The translations under genes and the position numbers were made by a program. The notes beneath the pieces are model-generated. The model did not search any database, was not told the DNA's origin, and was given only the letters and a program-made list of their open reading frames with translations. Source: Nitritalea halalkaliphila LW7 (GTDB lineage: Bacteria; Bacteroidota; Bacteroidia; Cytophagales; Cyclobacteriaceae). From it: a stretch of 64,000 bases of DNA. This document shows, piece by piece, positions 29,457 through 39,946 of this stretch; position 1 is the first letter of the stretch; each line of letters opens with the position of its first letter. The DNA lies in assembly GCF_000265075.1 (NCBI RefSeq), contig NZ_AJYA01000002.1, forward strand, positions 124,001 through 188,000. The letters run 5' to 3'.

Positions 29457-31228
29457 TTGAGTTTAGAACAAGAACAAGTTAAGAGTGGCGAAATCATCGA
29501 TACCAAAGTGCTCAAGAAGCTCTACGGTTTCGTGCAGCCTTACCGCAAGCAGTTTTTTGCTTTGGTGTTTTTAACGATAGCACTGGCTATTTTGGCGCCC
29601 ACGCGCCCCTACTTCATCCAGATCGCCATCGATGAGCATGTGGCCATCGGCGATCGTGAAGGGCTACTGCGGATCATCTATTTGTTAATCGGGCTGATGG
29701 TGATGCAGGCTATCGTACAGTTTCTGCATACGTATCTTTCCGGCTGGATCGGGCAGGTGATCATTCGGGATATACGCATTAAGCTCTACCGCCACCTGAC
29801 GCGGATGCGGCTGAAGTTTTTCGATAATACGCCGATCGGCAGACTGGTGACGCGTAATATTTCGGATATCGAAACACTGGCGGATGTGTTCAGTGAGGGC
29901 TTGGCTGCTATTATCGGGGACCTGCTCCAGCTGGTGACCATCCTCGGGGTGATGTTTTATATCGACTGGAAACTAACCCTGGTGAGTTTATGCACGCTGC
30001 CTTTCCTGATTATCTCGACTTATGTGTTTAAGGAAAAAATCAAAGTCGCTTTTAATGATGTGCGCAATGCGGTCTCGAACTTAAATTCCTTCCTGCAGGA
30101 GCATATCACGGGGATGAATATTATCCAAATTTTTAACCGCGAGCAGCGGGAGTACGACCGCTTTAAGGCGATCAACAAGGACCATCGCACGGCGCATATC
30201 AAGTCGGTGCTGTATTACTCGATTTATTTTCCTGTGGCGGAGATCATTCAGGCCATGGGTATCGGCCTAGTGGTCTGGTATGGAGCACGGGAGTTTTTAA
30301 TATGGAGCTGCAAGTTGGGGTGCTGATCTCTTTTATCATGTACTTACAGTTGTTTTTCCGTCCGATTCGTATGATCGCGGATCGGTATAATACCCTGCAG
30401 CTGGGGGTGGTGAGTTCTAGTCGTATTTTTAAACTGCTCGATTCTCAGGAACATATTGCGGACGAGGGGTCCTTTGCGCCAGCTAAGATCCGGGGAGAAA
30501 TTCAGCTCCGGAAAGTATGGTTCGCCTATAACGAAGAGGAGTGGGTGCTAAAAAATATCGATTTTAAGGTGGCCTCTGGCCAAACGGTGGCGCTGGTGGG
30601 GGCCACGGGAGCGGGGAAATCCTCGATTATTAATTTGATATCCCGTTTTTACGAAATCAACAAGGGCGAGATCCTTTTAGATGGTCGCACTATCCAGGAT
30701 TACAGCTTGGGGAATTTGCGCAAGCATATCGGTGTCGTGCTCCAGGATGTTTTTCTGTTTTCAGATACTATTTATTATAATATTACGCTGGGGAATCCGG
30801 ACATCAGTCGGGAGCAAGTGCTGGCGGCGGCGGAGCTGGTCGGGGCGCGTAAGTTTATCGAGCGGCTGCCGGGTGGTTTAGATTATAATGTGATGGAGCG
30901 TGGGGCCACCCTATCTGTGGGGCAGCGTCAGTTGATTTCTTTCGTGCGGGCCATGGTGTATAATCCTGCTGTCATTATCTTGGATGAGGCCACTTCCTCG
31001 GTAGATACTGAGACGGAGGAGCTGATTCAGTCGGCGATCGAAAAGATGATGCAGGGACGTACCAGTATCGTCATCGCGCATAGGCTTTCTACGATCCAAA
31101 AGGCCGATCGTATCCTCGTCTTGCATCAGGGTGAGCTTAAAGAGAGTGGAACCCATGAGGAGCTCCTGCAGCAGCAGGGCTATTATGCGAATTTACACCA
31201 GATGCAGTTAAAGTCTGTAGCCATTTAA
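29457..31228 (+). CDS. ABC exporter (MsbA-like, fused membrane and ATPase domains), one frameshift
   Basis: About 591 residues when repaired. The six-helix membrane domain comes first (residues ~20-320), then the ATPase domain with Walker A GATGAGKSSIIN, signature TLSVGQRQLISF, and Walker B AVIILDEATSSVD, followed by IVIAHRLST. It probably works as a homodimer exporting lipids or hydrophobic compounds. The frame breaks at 30299-30300 (AA); adding one A gives REFLNMELQVG. The best start is TTG 29457, 4 bp after the truA stop, so it is likely co-transcribed with truA. Confidence 0.9.
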
Positions 31229-31329
31229 GGCTGAATTCAGGTCGGGCATGGTTTTCGAGTAAAAGTTTTCGAAAAAAAGTGCTGCTTTTCCCTTTTCGAG
31301 GGATAGTTTTGCGCGATTAGTTAGTTGAA

Positions 31330-31950
31330 ATGCTTAAAAAGATGAAAAAGCTGAGGTTTTTAGTATGCGCACTGCTGATAAGTGGTGGCTTATGCGTGCA
31401 GTCTGCACAGGCGCAGGAAGATGGAGTGGGACTTCGTTTAGGCGAGCCGCTTTCTGTGACGTATAAGAAGTTTTTAGATGAATTTTTCGCTCTGGAGCTG
31501 ATGATAGGGAGTGCGGGCCCGAATAGTCAGGGCTATTATCAGCGCGCTTTCGAGCGTAGGCCCACCGTACCTAATGCTTTCTATGCAGGGCATTCTCACA
31601 CGGGAGGTTTCTCCATAAATTTACGCGGGATGATCCATGAGGACTTCACAGGAGATTTAGGCATCTCTGAGGGCGTTCTTTTAGGCTATGTAGGAGCAGG
31701 AGCACAGCTGCGCTCCATCGGAGTGAATTACCTCTACACAGACCCCTCCATCAATCCGAACATTCCGCTACGCGATCGGCGAACGAATATCGATTTTGGC
31801 GGAGAGATTTTCGGCGGGGGCGAGTATTATTTCGATGAACTGCCGATAAGTGTTTTCGCGGAATTGGGCTTATTCGTGCAAGTACTCGATCGTTTCGGCC
31901 ATCTTCGCCTACAAGGGGCCATTGGGGTGCGTTATTTATTGGGGAGATGA
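31330..31950 (+). CDS. Secreted outer-membrane beta-barrel-type protein
   Basis: 206 residues. Signal peptide ends QSAQAQ. The mature part has alternating strands (GVGLRLGEPLSVTYKKFLD, GGFSINLRGMIHED, GYVGAGAQLRSIGVNYLY) and ends in LRLQGAIGVRYLLG, typical of small OM barrels. Preceded by the -7 box TAGTTTTG at 31304-31311. Overlaps the next ATG by 4 bp. No specific family recognised. Confidence 0.65.
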   Translation: MLKKMKKLRFLVCALLISGGLCVQSAQAQEDGVGLRLGEPLSVTYKKFLDEFFALELMIGSAGPNSQGYYQRAFERRPTVPNAFYAGHSHTGGFSINLRGMIHEDFTGDLGISEGVLLGYVGAGAQLRSIGVNYLYTDPSINPNIPLRDRRTNIDFGGEIFGGGEYYFDELPISVFAELGLFVQVLDRFGHLRLQGAIGVRYLLGR

Positions 31951-32485
31951 ACAAGAACGCGGCCTTAGGTACAGGATTTTTGCTGATTCTGCTGGTTGGG
32001 TTTGGCCTTTGGAAGCGCTACAGCGCGAATTACGACCTATCCCTCACCCAGCAGGAATTGGCTGCTGACTGGACCCTGTATGGGGAGTGGTTTATCGGTA
32101 CGCCAGCAGAAAAGCGTATGAAGCAGGTTTTCGAGCGGGTAGAGCGCCAGGTGTTAGGTCAGGGCGACATTTTACATACCTGGTACGCGCAGGAGCCGGG
32201 GGGTAAGTTGGATACCTTGGCTGTATTTATCGGAGGCGAGAAGCCTTATGCGGGGGCGGAGGTTTTGGCCGTAGGCCAAATGGAGGCGCTTATCGCTTCT
32301 GTGGTAGCCGAGCGCCGTCAGCTTCCGGGCCCAGAAAAGGTGAAGCGGCTCTGGTGGATTTTGCTCAGCAAAAGGGGCTTCCCGCGCCAGAAGTGTTTAT
32401 CGATCGCCTCGTTCGGGAGGATTCGGTGGTGGTGATTGCTTTGCCAGCGGGGAAACTTTCTTGGCCGGGAGCGAAGAATAAGTGA
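31947..32485 (+). CDS. Hypothetical membrane-anchored protein, one frameshift
   Basis: About 179 residues when repaired. One N-terminal transmembrane helix (GTGFLLILLVGFGLW) and a soluble domain with an alpha/beta pattern (LYGEWFIGTPAEKRMKQVF, LDTLAVFIGG). Adding one C near 32351 extends the frame from RLWW... to RLVDFAQQKGLPAPEVFIDR and the stop at 32485. The soluble part may be GyrI-like, but I am not sure. Overlaps the previous gene by ATGA. Confidence 0.6.
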
Positions 32486-32557
32486 ACGTAAGCGAATTTT
32501 ATTCGTATCTGCTAGTAGTTTGGTATTATTTTAGTGCGCGAAACGAATAAAAATGCT

Positions 32558-33115
32558 ATGGTAAAAAAATACATTTTAGCAGTTATGGCCTTGGGATTCA
32601 TGGTCGTGGCTGCCTGTGAGGGGCCTGCGGGACCCCCGGGATTAGAAGGACCTCCAGGACCTCCGGGAGGCTTGCTTTTAGCCGAAGTGGAAGAGATAGT
32701 GGTGAATTTTAATGAGGAGAATGATTTTACGGTGGTTAGAGACCCTGCGGATTCTCCCATTTTCCCGATAGAAGACTCTGATGTGGTCTTGTTTTACCTG
32801 CTTTGGGAAACGACGAACGATACGCCTCCATTAGATATTTGGAGGCCTGTTCCTCAGAATATTTTCTTCCCTGAGGGGGTGCTCGTTTACAATGCAGATT
32901 TCACGCGGGAGGATTACTCCGTCTTTTTAGAGGGAACCATTAATCCTCTTTTATTAGGGCCAGAGTTCACACAAAATCAGGTTTTTCGTGTGGTCGTCCT
33001 TCCTTCACAGTTCCTGACAAATGGGCGTATCGATGTGAATGATTATGATGCGGTCATGAAGTTAATCGGAAACCCTAAAGATGAGGATATTCCACGTTTT
33101 GATCTTACCAAGTAA
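32558..33115 (+). CDS. Lipoprotein with a collagen-like Gly-X-Y stretch
   Basis: 185 residues from ATG 32558. The signal peptide ends VVAAC, a lipobox, and is directly followed by six Gly-X-Y triplets rich in Pro (GPAGPPGLEGPPGPPG). A soluble domain of ~150 residues follows with no family I recognise. Short collagen-like stretches right after the lipid anchor recur in Bacteroidota lipoproteins and may act as stalks. Own terminator follows. Confidence 0.75.
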   Translation: MVKKYILAVMALGFMVVAACEGPAGPPGLEGPPGPPGGLLLAEVEEIVVNFNEENDFTVVRDPADSPIFPIEDSDVVLFYLLWETTNDTPPLDIWRPVPQNIFFPEGVLVYNADFTREDYSVFLEGTINPLLLGPEFTQNQVFRVVVLPSQFLTNGRIDVNDYDAVMKLIGNPKDEDIPRFDLTK

Positions 33116-33140
33116 ATGCTACCAGTAGGAGGATATAGAA

Positions 33141-33169
33141 AAGCAGCTTGTTCGGAGCTGCTTTTTTTA
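33141..33169 (+). terminator. Terminator of the collagen-like lipoprotein gene
   Basis: AGCAGCT / AGCTGCT stem with a 7-nt loop and a T run. Confidence 0.8.
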
Positions 33170-33199
33170 TGAGTCTGCCGAAATTTATACCTTAACCTT

Positions 33200-33207
33200 T
33201 ATCTTTG
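33200..33207 (+). promoter_or_regulatory. -7 box of the hemE promoter
   Basis: TATCTTTG, a perfect TAnnTTTG match, ends 4 bp before the hemE ATG at 33212. Transcription would start at or near the start codon (leaderless mRNA). Confidence 0.6.
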
Positions 33208-33211
33208 CGCT

Positions 33212-34239
33212 ATGCAATTACAAAATGATCTTCTCTTACGTGCTGCTCGAGGCGAGGCTGTGGAGCGCACTCCTGTGTGGCTGATGCGTCAGGCGGGTAG
33301 GATACTTCCAGAATACCGTGCGGTACGGGCGAGTGTGAGTGGTTTTATCGAGCTGGCTCAGACGCCAGAATTAGCGGCGGAGGTGACCATTCAGCCAGTG
33401 GATTTACTGGGAGTGGATGCGGCGATTATCTTTTCGGATATTTTAGTGATTCCCGAGGCGATGGGTTTGCCTTATGAGATGGTAGAGAAGCGCGGGCCTT
33501 TTTTTCCAAAAACCGTAAAGTCCGCTGCTGATTTAGCTACTTTACGTGTGGCTGATGGAGTGGATGATCTAAGTTATGTGATCGAGGCCATTAAAATCAC
33601 GAAAAAAGAATTAGCAGGCAGGGTACCGCTGATCGGTTTTGCAGGAGCTCCCTGGACGATTTTCGCCTACATGTTAGAGGGTAGTGGCAGCAAGACCTTT
33701 AGCCGTGCGCGTGAGGCTTTGTACACCCAACCAGAGTTTTCGCATCAGCTGCTCCAGATGATCACCGACAGTACCATCAATTATCTTCGGGCTCAAGTAG
33801 CTGCTGGTGCGGATTTGATACAAATTTTCGATAGTTGGGCGGGGATTCTTTCTCCTGACCATTATCTTACCTTTTCTCTTCCTTATATCGAGCAGATTTG
33901 TTCTGCTCTTCCTGAGGTACCGCGGACGGTATTTGCGAAAGGGGCCTTTTTTGCACTAGAAGAAATGGGACAGTTATCTTGTGAAACGATAGGCTTGGAT
34001 TGGAACATGCGCGTAGAAGACGCTAAGCGTCAAATAGGTTCTGGGAAGACGCTTCAGGGTAATTTAGACCTGCGGCACTTTATGGCACACATGAGCAGGT
34101 GGCTGAGGCTACCCGCGCCATGTTAGATCGCTTTAAGGGCCTGTCTCACATTGCGAATTTAGGGCATGGTGTGTATCCAGACATCGATCCTGCTAAGGTA
34201 AAAACGTTTATCGAGACGGTTAAGGGATATCGGGCATAA
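33212..34239 (+). CDS. hemE: Uroporphyrinogen decarboxylase, one frameshift
   Basis: About 342 residues when repaired. Family signatures: [17 protein letters not shown] near the N-terminus and [17 protein letters not shown] around residue 140. It decarboxylates uroporphyrinogen III to coproporphyrinogen III in haem synthesis. The frame breaks at 34069-34070; adding one C gives [21 protein letters not shown] and a normal C-terminus ending GYRA at 34239. Monocistronic between its own promoter and terminator. Confidence 0.94.
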
Positions 34240-34268
34240 ATGGGTGCCTTTTGATGCACTTCGTATAA

Positions 34269-34297
34269 GAAAAAAGGGGCTTTAGCCCCTTTTTTTA
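34269..34297 (+). terminator. Terminator of hemE
   Basis: AAAAAGGGGC / GCCCCTTTTT stem with a TTTA loop, ending in a T run. Confidence 0.88.
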
Positions 34298-34641
34298 TGC
34301 GGGTATAGGTGTGTTTTTTAGAAGGGGAGGAGAGGTAGAGGTACGTAAGTTTTTACTCCTTTTACGACGTTCTGTTACAAATACAAGCTGCTGGCGAACA
34401 AAACGACGCTTTTCAGGTCATCGGAAAGCGCGGTAAGGGCAGGATTAAATAAAGGGTCATAATTTTGAAAATAGTGTAAGAGCTTAGATTTTTGATTGAA
34501 AATAACACTTAAAAAACTCAAAGCTATTGCAAAATCAAAAATAATGGTTAAATTTACAACCATAAACCACTAAGTACATGTAGGCCGGCTACACGACAAG
34601 TGTCAAATTAAAGCAGTTTAAACATTAACCTATTAAACAAG
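34298..34641. other. Intergenic region before the DUF6733-like gene
   Basis: A 344-bp stretch, AT-rich in its second half. A 62-codon minus-strand frame (34375-34563) is open, but its composition and hydrophobic content do not convince me that it is a gene. No hairpin or repeat seen. Confidence 0.4.
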
Positions 34642-35375
34642 ATGAAATCAAATCTTACCCAGACGGTAGGGAAAGTTCTTGTAGCATTTTCCTTCCTATT
34701 CGTACTCTCTACTTCTTCTTATGCGCAGTCAGATGAGAAGTTTAGTTTAGATGTGACCCTTAATTCAGATCAGTTTTTCGGATTCTATCCTTTTTTTACG
34801 GGTAGTTATGCTGTAAGTAGTACGCTGGACTTTACCTTTTATGGTATTCAGTGGTCAGGTGGTACTGGAGGCGCGTGGGGAAACTGGACTGAATTTGGTG
34901 TCGGTGTGAGTGTAGACATCGCAGAGGGTATCAGTTTTAATCCTCAAATCGGTATTTTAGGGGGTAATTTACTCTCTTCTGGTGCGGGGGGTGCCTCTGT
35001 TTTAGGCGACGGATTTGTGCCGAATCTAACTATCGGTATAGATCGCGCGAAGACGGAAGGGGAACTTTATGCAGGTTTTTATGCTCCTGGACGTAATAAA
35101 GCTCCTGAAGGTGGCACTACCTTATCTTTCTTGCACTACTGGGCCAACTTTGGTTACAAGGTGTCTCCATTCTTCTCTGTAGGTGGTCATTATGAGCACC
35201 TTATCAACACGGGTGGATCCAATGTAGAGTCTGCAACAGACACCTATCAGTGGTTAGGACCTATGTGCAGTTTGCAGATCCAAATGGTGGTGCTATGGTT
35301 CGTTTTGCCTTCGGTACTGACCTTGTAGAGGGGCAGGACTCTTTCTTCAAGCTTACGGTAGGCTATAGCTTCTAA
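34642..35375 (+). CDS. Outer-membrane protein resembling DUF6733, one frameshift
   Basis: About 244 residues when repaired. Signal peptide ends SSYAQ. The mature protein is a Gly- and aromatic-rich strand protein (FYGIQWSGGTGGAWGNW, EFGVGVSVDIAEGISFNPQ), ending in FFKLTVGYSF, a barrel-type C-terminus. The frame breaks at about 35262; adding one T gives GPYVQFADPNGGAMVRFAFG. Similar in tone to DUF6733 family proteins, an assignment from memory. Followed by a strong terminator; the AT-rich accessory block begins after it. Confidence 0.65.
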
Positions 35376-35392
35376 GTTTTACGATTTTTTTT

Positions 35393-35430
35393 AAAACAAG
35401 AGCCGCCCATTTGGGTGGCTCTTGTTTTTA
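35393..35430 (+). terminator. Terminator of the DUF6733-like gene
   Basis: A long stem (AACAAGAGCCGCCCA / TGGGTGGCTCTTGTT) with flanking A and T runs. Confidence 0.9.
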
Positions 35431-35495
35431 CTGCTATTTCAGAGTATATTTAGTTGATGAGTTGGTTTTCCTTTTGAAACTAAAAAACAGGAAGT

Positions 35496-36750
35496 GTGCG
35501 CTATCTAATTTTATCTTTTTGGCTGTGTGTGTTTTTTCTCACTGCCTGTTCCTCTGACGCAGAGCGCGAGCCATTTACTCTGACGGAGGGTGCTATCGTT
35601 TTTTCGCGACTCTCTTGCGATCGATGACAGTAAGTTTAGTTTTTCGTGGATTTTCAGTCCTGAGATTTTTCAGGATACTCTTTTGGGTTTTGGGGATGGG
35701 ACGTTTCGGAGTATCAATCTCTTTCATGCGCGAACTGGAGCCTTTTTGACGAACTATGAGCGAGATAGTATTGATTCCTACATTATTCCGGTGAAGGACA
35801 TGGGATGTTTACATATTCAGGACGATGAAATTTATATCTTGAATACGCTCGTTCGTAAGATTTTCGTTTTTACATTAGATAAGCAGTTTAAGCGAAAGAT
35901 TGATTTGGTTATGCCAGATGCGCACACCAAGCCCACCTATGAGGGGATATTTACACGCGTAGGCGACACTTTTTATATTAGCACGGTACATGATGGGCCT
36001 TTAGCTGAACGGTTTAAAAACTCTAAATTGGTCAGTGTTTTTGATTTGGAGGGGAATTTTTCACATAGTTTTGGTTCTTATCCGGAGAATTACACGCAAG
36101 GAAACTTGGTTTTAAGCACAAATGAGCATAAAGTAATCAAGGGAGATCGCATGTTTATTTTGAATGTGGCAGGTCTTCCAGTTCTGAAGGAGTACAGCTT
36201 AGCGGGTGAGTTACAGGCGATTTATCCGCTCTCTCCTCCTTCATTCGATACTGAGATTGGTTTCTACCAGTCGGATCCATTTGCCTCCCCGCTTACGGAT
36301 CAAATGAATGGGCTTGCCTTAGATCCAGCTGATCCTCGGGATATTTTATATGCGAGTTTTTCTTCCTTTGACACGCGGGAACGTTCATCGTATGGACTGT
36401 CCACATATCGATGGATTATTTTACGAATAGACTTAGATGCCAAAACGATTTAAGAGGTACCTATTACTGGTGCGGATCATCTTCACTTAACGCGCGCACT
36501 TTTACCTGAAGTAAAAGGAGATACACTTCATGTCTTGATGCGCGATCCGGATGAGGCGCTTTACCTGAAGCGCTTCGTTATCGGAGAGGTTTCCGGTTCA
36601 GGGGAGTGATTCAACCTTCATGCAGGTGACAGACGCTTGTGCGGTACCTTGTAAACTGAAGGAGGTTCATCCAAATGGTGCTACAGCCACTTACGATTGC
36701 GGGGAATACGGTGAAATAACTGTCGCACTTGGTACAACAGTTCTAAGTTA
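35496..36750 (+). pseudogene. Six-bladed beta-propeller lipoprotein A (DUF4221-like), disrupted
   Basis: A lipoprotein signal ending FLTAC is readable from GTG 35496. The frame shifts at the T6 run near 35600-35605 and continues as the main open frame to 36450 (DDSKFSFSWIFSPEI, LLGFGDGTFRSINLFHA, VKDMGCLHIQDDEIYILN). It then hits an in-frame TAA at 36451-36453, beyond which the same frame reads EVPITGADHLHLTRALLPEV... to 36609. A further one-base shift in GGGG near 36602 would extend it to a Cys-containing tail (TDACAVPCKLKEV) ending at 36750. The start is uncertain. Function unknown. It shares 135 identical bases with its neighbour. Confidence 0.6.
36020..36154 (+). repeat. 135-bp perfect direct repeat, copy 1 (in propeller gene A)
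   Basis: Identical base for base to 37332-37466, though the flanking sequences of the two paralogues differ. Copy 2 ends exactly at the first base of the IS21-family element. Confidence 0.95.
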
Positions 36751-36804
36751 ATTTAATTGAAAATAAGCATGCGCGACTCTGCGCATGCTTTTAATTTTGA
36801 CTTT

Positions 36805-37465
36805 ATGAGGAAGACGATAATTTATATTTGCGCTCTTTATATGTTGGGGATGGTCTCGTGTGAAACTAAAGGACTGGAACACTTTGATAATCTCGCAGGT
36901 GCCGTGATATATAGGGATTCTTTACGGATTCAAGATGATGGGTTTAGCTTTATAAGCATGCGAAACCCCATTCTTGTGCAAGATAGTATATTAGGATTTG
37001 GAGACAATACGTTTCGCAGCATTAACATATTCCACTCACGAAATGGATCGTTTTTAATGACATTTGAGCGCGATAGTGTTGATAGTTTTATTCTTCCCGT
37101 AAAGGATATGTCCTTATTCGATGTTGAGAGAGATACAGTCTATATACTGAATAATCTAGTTTCATTCTATTTTCGTTTTTTCGTTAGAAAAAGAGTTCAT
37201 TAAAAAAATTGATTTAAATTTTTCAGACGATCGAATGAAGGCAGCGTCAAGAGGCATTTTCGAAAAAAAGGGGGATAAATTCTACGTGAGTACAGTCGCA
37301 GACCATGGAGGACTTAAAGAACAGTTTAAATACTCTAAATTGGTCAGTGTTTTTGATTTGGAGGGGAATTTTTCACATAGTTTTGGTTCTTATCCGGAGA
37401 ATTACACGCAAGGAAACTTGGTTTTAAGCACAAATGAGCATAAAGTAATCAAGGGAGATCGCATG
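36805..37465 (+). pseudogene. Beta-propeller lipoprotein B (paralogue of A), frameshifted and cut by the IS element
   Basis: ATG 36805 starts a lipoprotein signal ending MVSC. The first half (FRSINIFHSRNGSFLMTFE, SFILPVKDMSLFDVERDT) matches gene A at moderate identity. A frame change near 37163-37170 separates it from the continuing part (SLEKEFIKKIDLNF, KLVSVFDLEGNFSHSFGS). The reading ends at 37465, where the IS21-family element begins, so the C-terminal third is missing. The final 135 bases are identical to gene A. Confidence 0.65.
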
Positions 37466-37466
37466 T
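37332..37466 (+). repeat. 135-bp perfect direct repeat, copy 2 (at the IS left edge)
   Basis: Offset 1312 bp from copy 1. The last shared base is the first base of the IS left end. Confidence 0.95.
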
Positions 37467-37557
37467 GTAGTCGGTAACTGAATATGCACCAAAAATGGTA
37501 AATAGGAATGCGCCAAAAATGGCAACAGGAATGCACCACTTTGTAAATATAGGTATG

Positions 37558-38313
37558 TTATTGTTGCTGATCAAAGAAAGTTTTCCTATTTTCCATTCTA
37601 TAACTTTTTCCAGATAGGTTTATAATATCGCAATGAAAAAGGAGTCGATCCAATAGAGCTGTCGCCAGCACCTCATCATCGAGCATTTTGGCCCATTCCG
37701 CAGGGCTTTTATTGGTCGTAATTATAAAGCATGTACGTTCATAAATCTGGTTGATAAAGTTGAAGAGTGCATTAGCTACACTCTTGTCTACTGGAAAAAG
37801 CATGATATCATCCAGAATAATCAGGTCTGCTTTTAGTAATCTTTTGTATTCGGCCATAGCTGTCCGAGTCATATCTTTGAGCTTAAGAATATTGGTAAGG
37901 TCTTCCATAGATTTAAAGTAGGTTTTGTATCCCTTGTCCACCGCATCTGCTCCGAGTCCAGCGGCAAGGAAGGTTTTACCTGTTCCGGAAGGCCCCATCA
38001 GCATGAGGTTGAAGCCCTGGTCGAGCCAGTTCAGCTCTCTCAATTGGTTTACCCTTGCGATCTTGAGTCCATTCTCTGCTTTGTGATCGTAAGTGTCCAG
38101 GTCGTTTTTAAGCGGTAGATTTGCTGCTTTTCTTCGCCTGATGACTTCATTGTTAGACCGATGTGTAGCTTCATGCCTGAGCAGTTCGAGGAAAAAGTCC
38201 ATGAAGCCCGAGCACTGTTTTTCTGATTTGGCCACCACTTGGGGGAGTCCAGCTGCCATTCCGGTGATTTTAAACTGCCTGCAAAAGGCATTGATCTGTT
38301 CTTTCTGTTCCAT
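37558..38313 (-). CDS. istB: IS21-family helper ATPase IstB
   Basis: 251 residues, intact. A DnaC-like AAA+ ATPase with Walker A GPSGTGKTFLAAG and Walker B LIILDDIMLFP, followed by the CFIITTNKSPAEW sensor segment and a C-terminal LLFHCDIINLSGKSYR block. It targets and activates the transposase. Confidence 0.95.
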   Translation of the reverse strand: MEQKEQINAFCRQFKITGMAAGLPQVVAKSEKQCSGFMDFFLELLRHEATHRSNNEVIRRRKAANLPLKNDLDTYDHKAENGLKIARVNQLRELNWLDQGFNLMLMGPSGTGKTFLAAGLGADAVDKGYKTYFKSMEDLTNILKLKDMTRTAMAEYKRLLKADLIILDDIMLFPVDKSVANALFNFINQIYERTCFIITTNKSPAEWAKMLDDEVLATALLDRLLFHCDIINLSGKSYRMENRKTFFDQQQ

Positions 38314-38371
38314 TTTTTATGGTTTTGGCCATGGGCTTTGCATCATTGAAAAGGCCCATGGCGATTGTTTT

Positions 38372-39946
38372 TTAGCTGTTTTCAGTAATTTTTTTATTGT
38401 TGATAATGGCTTCATATGCGCCTATGTTGCTTTTCTCTGGCTGTACTAGGGCCATTTCTGGTAGTTTTCCGTTTAGTGGATTGAGAATCTTCATGTTCGG
38501 TTCGACTTTTCTTTGGGAGCTCTGAAGCTCAAGGATAGCCTTAAAATCAGAAGCCCTGTAGATGGATTTTTCAATACAGTATTTTAATGTGAGTTCCACT
38601 AGATGGGTCTGGATCCCTTCAATGGCCTTTTCGATCTTGTCTAGCTGGTCCCTGATATAGCGAGGATTTTCTTCTCTGATCCGTTCTAACCATTCAAGAG
38701 CCAGTTCTTGATGGGGAAACATCCCTGCAGCATTGGCAATCCTTTCGTCGATGGAGCCGGTTTTGTTCCTGCCATGATCGGTTTTCTTTATTTTTTGACC
38801 TGTGCCCAGAGCAAGGAAGTGACGACAGATTTCGGTTTTGTCGTCCAAACGACTCATGACCAGTTCATCTGTCTCTACGTGTAGGGCGATGCGTGTTCCC
38901 TTTCCTTTGTAGGTTCCAAGAGGCAGGGAATAAAAATTGCCCTTGTAAGAGATGGAATTGTCTTTACGCACGGCATATAGGTTCGGTGAGGCCTGCTTGG
39001 ACAGACAGGGCCTGTAAGGGGTGAGATAAGGCTGTTCAATGATGTATTCGGAATAGGGGGATTTTTTGGTTACCCCGTGAGGCAGAGCATTTGCCGTACG
39101 GCCAAGCCAGTCCATGACCTCATCGTTTAGCGTTTCGATAGTGTGGAAGGTACGGTTATAGAGGAAGTTCATTTTGACGTATCTGACCACATTCTCCACC
39201 TTCCCCTTACTTTCTGGGTCAGATTTTCTGCAAAAGTACAGGCTGAAGGACTGTTCCTGTGTGTAGGACCTGAATGTATCGGTAAGGATGAGGTCGCCAC
39301 CGTTTTCGGAGACCATAAATACCTTATCCTGATCATAGACAATTTCCACTGGAACACCTCTCATGTAGGCAAAGGCTTTTTCATGAGCCTCAACAGCCAA
39401 CAAAGAGGTGAAGTGACTCTCCGTGAACCACACGTATTTAAACCGAGAGCGAGAAAGTGTGAGGATAAAGAAAAATACTTTTACCCTGCTACCAGACGTT
39501 TTGCGCATGTTGTATTCGCCAAAATCTACCTGAGCCTGTTTTCCATAGGGAAGCTCTTCCACCATCTCATATTCACGGGGAGATCTGATGAAAGGCAGGT
39601 TATGCTTTCGCCTAACCCAGGAAACAAAATTAAAAACAGTCTTTTGGGACACTTGCGGCAGATCCTTGAAGTGCTCTTTGAGCCAGTCATGCATCTGAGC
39701 TGCTGGGGTATCCCTGAATTTCTCCAAACGGGACTTGACAAAAGACTCATAGGGTGACAATACCTTGCTCCGTTCGGCGTGCCGGACCATCATCTGCTCG
39801 AACTCCAGTTCGGTCATCGAAAGATACTTACTCACCGTACGGCGGTTGAGGACTAACTCTTCGCTTATCTGCCTAATGGAAAATCCTTCCCTGTAGAGGC
39901 GGTGAATCTCAAAATAAACCATAAATTTGTTTAAATACACATTCAT
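38372..39946 (-). CDS. istA: IS21-family transposase IstA
   Basis: 524 residues, intact. An N-terminal helix-turn-helix (FSIRQISEELVLNRRTVSKYL) is followed by the DDE integrase core: QAQVDFGEY (first Asp), EIVYDQDKVFM (second Asp) and KSDPESKGKVENVVRYVK (Glu), then a C-terminal beta-barrel region. Start ATG 39946, 145 bp inside the right end. Both IS genes are free of the frameshifts found in so many core genes. Confidence 0.95.
   Translation of the reverse strand: MNVYLNKFMVYFEIHRLYREGFSIRQISEELVLNRRTVSKYLSMTELEFEQMMVRHAERSKVLSPYESFVKSRLEKFRDTPAAQMHDWLKEHFKDLPQVSQKTVFNFVSWVRRKHNLPFIRSPREYEMVEELPYGKQAQVDFGEYNMRKTSGSRVKVFFFILTLSRSRFKYVWFTESHFTSLLAVEAHEKAFAYMRGVPVEIVYDQDKVFMVSENGGDLILTDTFRSYTQEQSFSLYFCRKSDPESKGKVENVVRYVKMNFLYNRTFHTIETLNDEVMDWLGRTANALPHGVTKKSPYSEYIIEQPYLTPYRPCLSKQASPNLYAVRKDNSISYKGNFYSLPLGTYKGKGTRIALHVETDELVMSRLDDKTEICRHFLALGTGQKIKKTDHGRNKTGSIDERIANAAGMFPHQELALEWLERIREENPRYIRDQLDKIEKAIEGIQTHLVELTLKYCIEKSIYRASDFKAILELQSSQRKVEPNMKILNPLNGKLPEMALVQPEKSNIGAYEAIINNKKITENS

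Noticed and set aside
32628-32680. Gly-Pro repeat coding region as a DNA repeat element
   Set aside because: It is a collagen-like coding stretch in frame after a lipobox, so it is protein-level repetition.
34375-34563. Minus-strand 62-codon frame between hemE and the DUF6733-like gene
   Set aside because: No promoter, no family match, and it runs into promoter space; likely chance.
39143-39757. 204-codon + strand frame within the IS element
   Set aside because: Antisense to istA, whose DDE motifs are intact.
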